Assembly (NCBI GenBank): GCA_964007475.1
Contig: OZ023273.1
Span: forward strand, 39,433,525 to 39,497,524
Source of the DNA: Hybos culiciformis
Taxonomy: Eukaryota; Arthropoda; Insecta; Diptera; Hybotidae
Direction: 5' to 3'
DNA: 64,000 nucleotides
Shown: positions 45,802 through 57,930 of the stretch, piece by piece
How the letters are laid out: each line of letters opens with the position of its first letter
Position numbering within the stretch: the stretch's first letter is position 1
Position numbers and translations under genes: made by a program
Notes under the pieces: model-generated
What the model saw: only the letters and a program-made list of their open reading frames with translations
The model's database searches: none
What the model was told of the DNA's origin: nothing

Positions 45802-48800
45802 AGTTAAAATATATCATTAACATAAATTTATATATCGCTTTATCAAATTGTAGCATAATAAAGGTATAATTTTATCTATTCGCCGATCAATTCAAAATAG
45901 GCAAGTTTGTAATCCACCTTTTTCTTCTAGTGCCGCATCGCAGTTTTCCGACACGTGAACCGGACACGTATAGCTGTCCATGTGAGAAGCACATATTTTT
46001 TAGTTCAATACACATAATTATTCAATATTTTATTCTTTTTATATTTTTATCGCATAGTTTTTCTGATACGCTTAAACTGTGCATAAATTGAGTTTTTTAA
46101 ATGTACGTACCTATGCAAATATAAAAATATAATTTAAATAATATACTTTATATTCACATTTTTAGAATACAATTTATTAAACCAAAATATTTAAGTCGAT
46201 TTATTCGTACAACAAGCTTTATTTTAAACGATAAAAGTTAGCCACCCTTGCCATATATAGATACATTACGTATAGTATATATAATGTCAGAATTTTGGAA
46301 AATAATTTCAGAAAGTCTGCTAACCTTCAATTATATGTTTAAATCGTCAATAAAATTCTTTCAAAAACAAAAGTTATTAATATTAATATATAGAGATCTA
46401 TATATGTACTGTAAAAATAAATTTATATTTTTCGAATAAAAATAAACGATTTCAAAGATAATTATGTTTTTATTTTTATTTTATTTTTTTCCAATAAGCT
46501 CTGCTCCTTTGTGAAATCCTTAATTTATATTTCATTTAATTAAATTTTCTTTTCATTTCATCTTTAAAAGTTTTTTCTTTTTTTTTTTAGACAAGATGAT
46601 TTTATAAAAGTATAGAAAAAAAATTTGTAAGAAAATATATTTGATTGCATGGGCATTTCAAATACCTGCAATTTTTCCAACTGAGAAAAGGAAAACTAAT
46701 AAGAAAACTTTTGAAATAAGGAAAAAGAAAAAAAATATTAAAGTTTATTGCAAAAACGAACTATCCTTATTATTGGACACAGCAGGTGGAAAAAGCCAAA
46801 GAAAATAATATTTTTTTTTTGCTTTTCTTAAGAAAGTTAAAATAAATTTTATGTCCTTTCAATATTATTATATGGGTGTCAAAAGTTTCCTTTTGATAGT
46901 TTTCTTGAAAAAAAAAAAAAAAAAAAACTTTTAATAAAAATGAAATAATAAATTACAAAACGAAAATATAATAAAAAAAAGAACCAATATTTTAATGAAA
47001 TAATAAAAATAAAAAAGATAATTTCAATGAAAGGCTCTTGACATTTAACATAAAAATTATTAAAAAAAATTAATAATAATAAATTCTGTATTGACATAAT
47101 AAATTGAAAAAAAAAATAAATTTTTCCCTGTGATCATAAATGTTAAATAAAATAGAAAATATACTTAAAGCAATTCACATTCAATTTTTTTAAAATAATT
47201 GATCAATGAGAAAATTATGAAAAATTCTCACAAAATTAGATTGTGTCTTTTTACCAAAAACTAATTTCTAGACACCTAGTTTTTTAATAATTAAAAAAAT
47301 ACTATTCCAAAATGCAAACATCATTTTGTTTTGTAGATCAAGGCCGATCGATTTAGACAGGCTAGGACATAGCTTTCATATACGCATGCAAATTATATTT
47401 GTTTTGATGGTATGATTTGGCGAAAGAACCAAATAATTGAAATAATCAAAATTTTGAAATTATTTATTTATTATAAATATTGTTTTTATCAAAAAAAAAT
47501 TTTCATCAAACTAAAGTGGTAAGTATATCATTTATTTCGCCCGATTTTCAGCATAACTGATTTGACAAACTTTGTGAAAAATGTGTGAAAATTAATTATG
47601 TGATGCGTTTTGTAAAAAATTTAAAAAATTAATATTAGCTACTATTCTCTGCAACCACAGAATTAGGTTTAAAAAACATAAATTTATCAAGATATAATGA
47701 AACAATTTTTACGAAAAATGTTCTTAACTGCGAAAAAAAAAATTAAGAGACCTCAGAAAGCAAACCAATGATATTAAATAACAATTACAATGAAATGTCT
47801 AAAATAAGCAAATTGAACATAAACAAAAACAAATATTTTTCTGTAAAATAACAAAAATCTGCACTCTAATTTTGTTCTTATTCATTCATTCATTTTTTTT
47901 TTTATTTTATTATATTGTATTTATTATATTGTGAACTGTGTAAAATAGTTAATGGCCTATTATTATCTAATTTTATTTTCGAACCAAATGAATATAATAT
48001 TGCCATATACATATATCATGTATTTCACATCGAAATTACATGCTTTGAAATATTGGAAAACCATATGAATTCAAAATATACTTATATAAACATTCAAACT
48101 AAATTCTATGCAATTTATAAATAAAAAAAAGAATCCAAACTACATATATGTAAAAGTATATTATGTGTATACTACTGTATATAGTATTATATGTACAATA
48201 AATGATGCCCAAAGAAATTCAAATAGAAATTTATCTTTATTAGTTAGAGAGTCATTATCGTTTATTATCCCATTAGGCCATGTTAAGGTTTTTCTTTTCT
48301 TTTAGTTTTTTTCCCCTTTTTTTTTAGGTTTTTTTTTATTTTGAAAATTTCAAAATAATGTACGATAAAATGTATATTAATCAAATACAATTGTAAATTT
48401 TCTCAATACACCTTTTAGATACATTTATTACATAAATAAATCACAATACAAAAGAAAGAATAAAATTACTCTGATAGTAATAATATTTTTATAATATAAA
48501 CATGTTATAAATTCCAAGTGAAAATTTAATATGAATTGTAATGCCAAAAGTTAATGACAGTATTATTTTCAAAATTATCTTACCTATATTGTTCAATATT
48601 AAAGTTTTAATCTCAATGCTGTAGTTTCTGTGCACCTGGTGACAAAATATATCTTTAATTGTATTTTATCTTATAATATACCTATAATTAAAATAAATTT
48701 TTTTGGAAAATTTAGACAATACTGTATTATTTTATTTTTTAGCCGAATTTACTGATTTATTTTCCGAATTTTGGAAAACAAGAATTTAAATACTTCGGGT

Positions 48801-51048
48801 TCTCTTAGTTCAAAAGAATGTAAATTATCGTAAAAAAAATAAGAGACAAATAAGAGACAATAAGAGGCAGTCTTCGATTGAAAACAATATAATGATAACA
48901 CAACTTAAAACAATTTAATATTATTAACTAGAATCAAAAATGAAAATTTGTTCGTTTATAAATTGTTGATTCAAAAATAAGATATTCAACAAATATTCTA
49001 TTTACAGGTCAATGAATTCAATATAAAAACTTTTCATATATTCAACTCTTCAAATATAAGTCTAAGAAAATTAAAGCTCAATAATTTATTTGAAAACAAA
49101 GAAAGAATTCATTTAACTGAAATGAATATTATTCGCGGGAATTATTTAGATTTTGTTTCTTTTTTTCTCAATAATTTTCGTAAAATGAAAATTTCAATGT
49201 TTTATTGTCATCTTATCCTTAAAGGCAAATTTCAGTTTTTATTAATTATTAATAGTATTATTTGAAGAACAAAAAAAAACAAAACAGGTACCTCATAAAA
49301 GAATTATGGAATCTATTTATCAAATTTAAATTGTTTGAGCAGTTCGTTTCCTTGGTCACCAATCGGGACTAAACAATTTTTCAAGTTCGACATCTGCACA
49401 GAATTTTCAGCGAAAGTCATTTTCAACCGAATCATTTTCCCACGAAAAAATTTCCATCCTTTGCCAGATGAGAGCTTCTAACTCCAAAATCAGGAATAGC
49501 AGAAATCTTATCCTTTAGCTTGGAACAAGACTATTAATTTATTTTGACTTTAATTAGATCAAAATCGGTGATATAGCATTATTTTTAACAGGCTAAAAAT
49601 GCTTCATATAGAAATATGATATACTGATCCTTCCCACACACGTTCCTTCCACTTCTTCATACTAATTAAAAATTTAACAAATTTTCATTATTTTTCATTT
49701 CTTAATAAATACATACATATCTGTAACTCTGTATCTCTTTAACGACATTCGTTTTTCATCAGCATTAAATAAAATAAAATAAGCCAAATAAAATAAGCCA
49801 TAGAGATTTTTAAAAAAAAAAACTTATAATCCTGAAAATATTAAAAGTTTTACATTGAAAACTTGTTACATTAAAACATTAGATATAATAAATAATAAGA
49901 AATAAATGAGAAAAATAAAATAAAAAAAAATTTTCCGTGGAATAAATAAAATTGTTAAAAATAAAAGTAAACTTCACGAAAGTGGAAAATATGTAAAACC
50001 TAATTAAAAATGTTCTCTTTTTTCATTTTTTTTTTATTATTTATTTTAATTAAAAAAAAAATAAAATTTTAAAGCAAGAATTATAAAATTGGAAAAATTA
50101 AAGCTATATAAAGGATCACAAAATAAAATGGAATGAAGGAACAAAAAAAAAAAAAATAAACAGAAAAATTTGAATTGCAAATGAACTCAAATTTTTACTT
50201 TTTTTTTTTTGCAGAGAAACAATAACGATAGTTATAAATTTAAGAATAAAAAACTTCAATGTCTGGAGGGGAATGAATAAATTTTCCTTATTTGCAGAGA
50301 ATCTACTGCATGGATTCTTTGTTTTAATTCCAAAGAAAAGCGAAAAAAAAAATTTTAGGACGAGAAAATTAGAATTTTTAGATCCCAAAATTAATGTTAA
50401 TTTTTTTATAACATTAAGAGAATTTTTACAAAAACCCAAATGTTTAGCAGGGCTTTTGCAATGATAACAAAAATATAACTATGCAGCGATGTAGTAAAAT
50501 TTTTCGTTATGACTTTGATTATCATCCAGGGTTACAGTGAAAACAATAAAGAGGATTATGAGCCAGTTATTTAAATGGATCTAATGGCTAATTCCATAAC
50601 AGAAAACGAAAAAAGCTAAAAATTTTTAATCACTATTTTGATTCATTTAATAGTAATTATGAATCTTAAGTAATCAAAGTTGATTAATCTTAAATTTTTT
50701 TTTTAACAATTTCGATTATTTTCAAATTTTAAGCTTTTTAAATTTGATGTACTGGCAACCTCTAACTGGTACTAAAAATATGACGTAACTTCTAAGCAAC
50801 ACAAAACGAAAACATACGGTATAATATTAACCGTTATCTATTTTGACATTTTTTAATTAATAAAGTGGTGAATTAATACTTTTTTTTCAACAACATTATC
50901 TTTTACTCTAATATCGAAAATTTTATTTCTTTAATCCTTTCAAAGAGTTTAATTTAACAATAGCTTCATGCTGATATTTTGTTAAATTAGTTCTGATAAT
51001 TAGAAGTTCTGTGTTTTCAGTTGAACGCTGAAAAATTTACAATTAAAA
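45802..51048. other. AT-rich intergenic DNA
   Basis: No supported gene. Short frames at 46248-46439, 47915-48124 and 50273-50464 lack domains and splice context. Slightly more complex sequence at about 45900-46000 and 49330-49510 may be eroded repeats. Confidence 0.4.
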
Positions 51049-51461
51049 GTAATACACGAAAGTTGATATGCTGTAATACACGAAACTTTATCCGTTGTTT
51101 TGATCATTTGTTAATTGAAAAATTGTCCCATCAAAAACATATTTATGGCATATTGTAGGAGAACTGTCTTTTGTTATATAATCAAAAACTCATTTATAAA
51201 AAGTTTTAAGACAGAAGAGAAATTTTGTTTTGAAAAAAATATTAGAAATTCAAAGGCTTTTTTTATGCTGTAATACACGAATCATTTTATTGTGTGTTAT
51301 TTGAAATTTTTTATCAAAGCTAACTTTTTTAACTTCAGTACTTCATTCCACAAAACCTTACTTATTATAATCCATTAAAGGAAATTAAAAAACGATTTGT
51401 TTGAACTTTTAATACCAGTTCAAAACCGTGTATTACCATGTAAATATGCTGTAATACACGA
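51049..51461. repeat. interspersed GTAATACACGA motif cluster
   Basis: ATGCTGTAATACACGA occurs at 51068, 51265 and 51446; GTAATACACGA also at 51049, and the inverse near 51427. Spacing is about 180-200 bp between the long matches. It is either a decayed tandem array or repeats internal to an element whose ends I could not find. Confidence 0.5.
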
Positions 51462-53759
51462 TGGAATTAGCCTAATATAATAATTAATTCCAAGGATCAT
51501 ACTAATTAGCACCACTTTCAGACCTATTTCCATTCAACAAAACTTTATACACTTTTTCATTAGCTTTTATTTACCAAAAGCGTTATCATTTGTTCTCTTT
51601 TTGACTTCTTGAATTCAGTAATCAGTTTTTTCTAAGTGTAAAGAATTTGTAGGAATTCGTTCATTATATTTTCGTCGACTGATTTAAGCATTTAATGTTT
51701 ATATCTCTCTGTTCATGTCCATAGAATATTTAACACTTGTCCATGTAACCAAAGAAAAGCAGTCACTTCTGCTAAGCATTTTTTGTAGAATTTCATTTAT
51801 TAGAAAAAAAAAAAAGAAATAGAAACAAATTTCAAATTTATATTTTCAGTTCAGAATTTTTTTTTTACTTGATGATGATCATAGTTAAATTCAAAAAAAA
51901 AAAAAAAAAAACTTTTCGTTTGCTTCCTTGTTATTCATTATAATTTTAAAATACACCTATATAAAATATGGTTAGATTGGACGTTAAATTTCTCTTAGTT
52001 AAACTTAGATTTTTTTTTTGTTGTTGTTGTTTATTTTGAATTTCCAAAAAGCTTTTAACAGTTTCATAATATCTTCCTATAATCTTTAATTAGATTAGAT
52101 TTTATTAACTTTTTTAACTCGTCTGAAATAAGTAAAAATATTTTAGTTTGGAAATCAAAATCTATAGTTCAAAATATAAATTATATAAATTTTAATTTAA
52201 AAGAAAAAAAAATTCAAATTAAAAAAACTTATGGGATTAGGTACAGCGTAAATGGTACAATAAAAAATTAGTTAGATTTTTTCTAATATGTATATATAAT
52301 CAAAGTCACGCATCAGGAATTTAGTCCAATTTTTTTTCGATTTTCAATTACATTTAACAGTACAATTACATTTAACAGTACACAGAGTACTCTAAATCTA
52401 AATTACTCGAAAGTAAAAAATTTGTATATGATAAGTTTTTCAATACTTTGGAGAAAAGTGTATCGAAATACTGTTGAGCCAGAAATAGAAAAGGTGCCTT
52501 CCTTGGTCTAGTTCCTTTTATTGAAGGAGTTTTCTCCGTTACCTGTAATAATGGACGAGGGGAAAGTTAACAATGAAAATGAAAACAGTGTAGTCTGTAA
52601 TACTCGTATTTTATTAAATATGATCATTTTTTAAAACTATTTATCACAAAATTCATTTAAGCCAAAAAGTATTAAAAAAAATACGAATTAAAAATTAGTA
52701 TCATTAATAGAATTACTATAGTATTACTGATGTTCCAAGCGTTATTTTTTTTTATTATAATACAGTATAATACAGTATAATACAGAAGAATACATAAATT
52801 ATTTTGTAGTACCGTAAATAGAAGCATTCACTATTAATTTCAATCTTCGAGTGAATCTATGCACTGGAACTTTTTATGTTATTTCTAAAGCGAAATTGAT
52901 TGAAATTTGTCGAAGTTGAGACATTTAAGGAATATTAAAAAAAAAAAAAAAAGTTTTCGTATATAAAAACTATCGAAAATACTTTAAAATTCATTTTTGT
53001 ATAATCTGTTCCCCACAAAAAAGCACGAGATGAAGAAAGTAAACAAATAAAATACTCGATAATAAATAAAAAAAAAAAAATAAATAAATTGTCACCACAA
53101 AAGAATATTCGATAAAAAGGAATCAAAACAAAAATCAAAAAATATGAAAATTTTCTGTACAACAATTTCGTAAAAGTAAACAAAGAACTTGAAAAATCTC
53201 ATTTTAATTTTCCAACTGAGCATGTTCAATGGAAAATGGAATTTGGAGATTTTTTTTTTTAAATGCTGTTTTTAAACAAAATTTTATACTCTTCGTGGAA
53301 ATCTTATTTTCCTAAATAAGATACTCTACCACGATGAAAAAATAAATAGAGAAAATTGGCAGCCATTTTGATTCAAAAAAAAAAAAGGATAATCACAATA
53401 AGAAGCCAAGTGGGGCATGCTCCTGTTTTTATGCGCACGTGGTATAAACATTTTCCAGAATCAACAAAATAGATTTTGTGTTGTTCATCTCAGCAAAACA
53501 AATATATTTTTTTTTTAACAGTACAAAAATTTAGAAGTAAATTATATTTTTCAATTGTATAAGAACGTTAAAAAATTGTATACACAATATTACGATATCT
53601 AAATTGTTGTTCTTCTAAATAAATATGTACATATTTTAAGTAATAAAGTGTATTTTATTATGAGCATATTTTTCTTTTCAAAATTAACTCATATCGAGTA
53701 AATTTTATTTGTGATAGTTATAAAAGTAATTTATGTGACATTTTAATTTATTATTAGAA
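51462..53759. other. AT-rich intergenic DNA
   Basis: No gene or structured element supported. Confidence 0.4.
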
Positions 53760-54306
53760 CAGTGTTTTTCAATCTTTCGCGATGTTCTTAATCCTTCTAG
53801 CTCATAATTTTATTCGGGTAGCCCTAATTTTTGATAATCTGTTTCCAAACTTCTAATATACATATATTATTTTGGAACCGCCAGGTGATGGTGTTATCCT
53901 CAAAAACCGCGAAAATATATAGACAAAAATAAATTCACTTCCTTCAAATTTGATCGCAACTAACCTGCGAAAATCGCTACAAAATCCGCGAAAACCGCTA
54001 AAAACCCCTAATAAGATTTTTTCTATGTAAAAGTTTTCAAGTACTGCGGAATGACCACCCCTGCATCAGATTCGATCGTGACTAGCCCGCGAGAACTACG
54101 AAAAACTTCGAAAATTATAAATTTAATAAATAAAATTATTTTATTAACATTATATTAATAAAGAAAAAAAAAAATAGAAAAATATTAATTTGGGAAAACA
54201 AGGTTTGCCGGAACATTTAGTAAATTATAAACTTTATGAGATTCTTTTGGCAGTATTTTCTAACCCTAAAATATTCTCGCGGAATACAGGTTGAAAAGGA
54301 CTCTCT
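53760..54306. mobile_element. probable hAT-like non-autonomous element
   Basis: Starts CAGTGTTTTTCAATCTTTCG, a typical hAT terminus. The right side (CGCGGAATACAGGTTGAAAA...) is a loose inverse of it. Interior is richer in GC, with repeated CCGCGAAAA words. The right terminal bases are not conserved and no duplication was found, so the boundary is approximate. Confidence 0.4.
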
Positions 54307-56216
54307 TAAAAGTATTATAGTATTGTATTTAATTTGTGCCAAAACTAAAAACCATACATTTGTTTTTAATTTTTAATACACTAATTTAGTAATAAATTAT
54401 ATAATATTTAATAAGCATAAAATACAGATAATTATTATAAATTATTATTAGGATGTAAATTTCACTAGATTTGACTGAAGGACATAATGCAGTGTTTCTT
54501 TATTATATTACAAAAAAAAAGAAAAGTTGGAATAAAAAAATTTTTAATGACAAATAAATTAAAATTTCTTAAAATTTTTAATTTAATTTCGATTTTGTCT
54601 ATTACGAACGAGTATGACAATATTTTGAACAAAACTTTTGATCTAAATGTGAACTTAAATAAATACAATTTTTTTTTTGTTTTTACAAATCAATTTAGTT
54701 ATGGTCTAGATACGTAATATTTTTAAACAACACATTAAACTTGTGGTGGAAGTAAGGTTTATATTATCAATGTTTTATTACCTTTTATACTAACTTAATT
54801 TAAAGAAGTTTTTTTTTTACCATCAACAACACAAAATACCTATGTGTACAAACATATGCTACATGCAATACCTACTTGCTACATGCAACTTAATATTAAT
54901 TAAAAAAGCCAAAAGAAAACCGAAAATTGTTAATTAACGGAAATCCTTAAGTTTCTTTTTTTTTTACCATTATTGAACTTAGCCTCTTTTTTCTTTGGCA
55001 AATAATTCAACTTTTTATGATACAATTCAATTCCAGTTTTAATAATTTCCCTAGAATTTATTATCAGAAAAAAATATTTTTATTACATTTTAATTGGCAT
55101 AATTTAATTATGGAACAGAAAAAGGGTAATATACTAATTGTGTCTATTTTTCTTGCGAAAAATTAAAGATTTCAAAAAATTTAAAGTTATTGCTGTAAGA
55201 ACAAAATATTATGTATTATATTTATGCAAAAAGAAAAGTAAGGATTTTGAAGTCAAATAAATCATTTAGCTTAAATTTATTTAAGTCCATTAGGAAAATC
55301 TAAACATCTCTAAATTATAAATAACTTAATAATTTATCATAAAAAGGTCATTTTAATTAGCATAATTATTCCTCTTTATATCGTATATTATTTTTCTTGA
55401 AAAAAAAAAATAAAATAAAAATAAATAAAGGAATAAATTAAAACAGCAATAATTATAACTTCAAGGCTCATTTAACTGTTTAATTTTTAATACATATAAA
55501 ATTTCATTTATCTTATTTAAAAAAAACTTCAAATGGATAAAAATAATGTTAAAATCTCTATAATAGAAGAATCCTTTTTTAAAGCTATATTTTAAATAGA
55601 CTGTATAAATTTTAAGCGTACATCCATGAAGTTGCCCCTTGAATTTAAAAAATAAAAAAAAAATAATAGAAAATTTTACTTAAAATATATCCATTAAAAA
55701 CATCAGTTTGTTAATTACGACAGCCAAAAGGAATATAAATTAAGAGGCCAATTAACTTAAAAAAAAATAGAAAGAAATAAAAATAAATGATAATAAAATT
55801 AAAATAAATAATTAAAAAAATGCAATTTGATATTACGTTATATATTATTTACATATAGCTTTGTCGTTTACACTGCGGAGTTATACAATAATTTAGAAGC
55901 TATTCAAAAAAAAAGGTGATACAGAATTATAATAATGGCTTCTTTATTTAATTTTTCAAAAACTTTATTTACAAGTCTTAAATATAAATCAAATAAAAAT
56001 AAATAATAAAAACGTTAATAAATTGATATTTATAAATAATACTCTTTAGAATGATAACTAACTATACTTTCGATAATTATATTTTAATTATTTTGTAAAC
56101 ATCTATCGTTTCGGTTTTACATTGTCCTTGCAGGTTAACTTTTGAAAACTTCATAAAAGTTTCTGAATATTCTATTAATTTGAATAAATATTTTATTTAT
56201 TGCATATAATACGGTG
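54307..56216. other. AT-rich intergenic DNA
   Basis: Opposing short frames at 54465-54717 overlap on both strands and have no domain. Nothing else recognised. Confidence 0.4.
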
Positions 56217-56222
56217 TTTATT
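56217..56222 (-). promoter_or_regulatory. poly(A) signal candidate of the Ig gene
   Basis: AATAAA on the - strand about 58 nt after the stop codon of the two-Ig protein gene. Confidence 0.35.
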
Positions 56223-56279
56223 ATTCTTATTATTTTTTTAATATGTCTGGCAAATAAAATCAATTCATTAATATTAAAA

Positions 56280-57930
56280 TTATTTTAAATTTTGTTCTTC
56301 TTCAAAAGAAAATTTGTTTTGAGACTTTTTTTTACAACATTTTATACATAACCAAAATGTTAATGGCATGATAATCCATCCAATTGGCATTAAAAATAAT
56401 AATGAGAACTGTAAGGTATTTGATTTTTCATTGTGTAAATGAGATTGTTGATCAGGTTCGTCTTCATTTTCAACTGTTAAAAAAATCTCTTGTGTCTTGT
56501 GACCACGATAATTAATCACTACGCAAACATAAATACCTTCATCATTTTTAGTTATTTCATTTAAAATTAATTTACTTAAATAAATATCATCTTCTAAATG
56601 CTTTTCTCTTGGAGATTTCAATAATTCATAATTATTTTCTAAATATCTTATACTACGAGTATTCTCAATTTTAATGTGACTATCATTGGTATCATTGGTC
56701 TTGGAAATTTTTTTAAACCATTTAATTGTTAAATGAATTCGGCTATAAGCTCTACATTGAAATATTGCTCGATTACCAACTTTTAAAGTTAAATTCTTCA
56801 TAGTATAATCGAAAAATTCTGGCGGCAATATTGTAGAATCTGTAAATAAATTTCTTTATTGCAATAACAAAAAAAAAATTGTTTTTCTTAAAATTATTTA
56901 CAAACAAAAAACAACAATATGTGTATCGAAAATTTAATTATTCATTTCCAGCCCTTTCGGCTCAATTGTTATATAATAAACTGAACAAATTGCAAATTAC
57001 ATTTTAATTAAATTAACCCTGTAGCAAAAGACATACATATATAGAAAGAGAAGCTTCTATTAGCACGGTTAGTAATCGATATGTTTTGTTAAAATATTAA
57101 ATGACATTCCTTATGAACTTACTTCTTACTATAAGCTGATAGGTCCTTATTAATCTAATACCCTTATAAGGGTAAATAGTACATTTATATATTCCAGAAT
57201 TGCTTTCTGCGATCTCATCTAAATATAGTACTGGAGTACATTTTCTGTCATCACATTGCAATTCAATCCATTCATCATATTTGTCGCAAGGTCTACGACT
57301 AATAGTATCACTACAAGCCTTAATAATAAAAATTAAATTTTAGTGTTCTGAAATAATTCACAAAAACGTCAAGAAAATAATTTCTACCTTAAAATACCAT
57401 TTTGTCTCTAATTCTTCTATATTATCACTATCAGTATTAATTCCTTCCAAGCCACATACAAATTTGATATTATTTCCTATGTTTTCTTGAATGACGTCAG
57501 GATTTTCAGGATTAAGTATTGTATAATACGTGTCTGAAAATAAATATATTAAGTAAAAACAATTAAATAAAATTTATGTGTTTGTTAAGGAATTCCTAAA
57601 AATTTATTATAATAAAAATTTCTCAAGTTTAAGATAAACATCGCTATCTAAAGCTTAATAAAGTGCAACTGTTTGTGAACTTTGTCTGCGTTATATTTCT
57701 TTCTGCACGTTTAAAAAGTTTGTCAAAGCTGACAATAAATATTTAGTCTCTTCGTCACAATTTTGAATTATATCCCTATTAATTGAAAATATAAATTAAT
57801 TAATTAAAAATATACATATACCTGATGAGTCATAATAATCCTGAACGGAGTAAGCATTTACCCACATTTCAAGCCTTACAATCGATATAATGGCCACTAT
57901 TTCAATAATTTTATTGCAATTGAATTTCAT
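56280..57930 (-). CDS. two-Ig-domain single-pass membrane protein, four exons
   Basis: Probable cell-surface receptor or adhesion protein. Exons on the - strand: 57930-57822, 57533-57388, 57318-57123, 56839-56280. Donors (CAG|GTATAT, AAG|GTAGAA, GAA|GTAAGT) and acceptors (TTTCAG, TTAAG, TTACAG) keep frame throughout, giving 336 residues. N-terminal hydrophobic stretch (IIEIVAIISIVRL) is a likely signal peptide. Ig 1 spans exons 2-3 (KFVCG ... WYFK ... SGIYKCTIY) and holds four extra cysteines (PCDK, QCDDRKC, ACSD). Ig 2 is in exon 4 (AIFQCRAY ... IKWFKK ... NDEGIYVCVV). A transmembrane helix (SLLFLMPIGWIIMPLTFWL) is followed by a ~25-residue basic tail without a kinase. Ig 2 (YELLKSPREK...DDIYLSKLILNEIT) resembles the third Ig of FGFR and FGFRL1; an FGFRL1-like decoy is a hypothesis. 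The ATG at 57930 gives the signal peptide. Confidence 0.82.

Noticed and set aside
47879..48305. Two adjoining + strand frames
   Set aside because: AT-rich low-complexity translation, no domain, no splice-supported extension.
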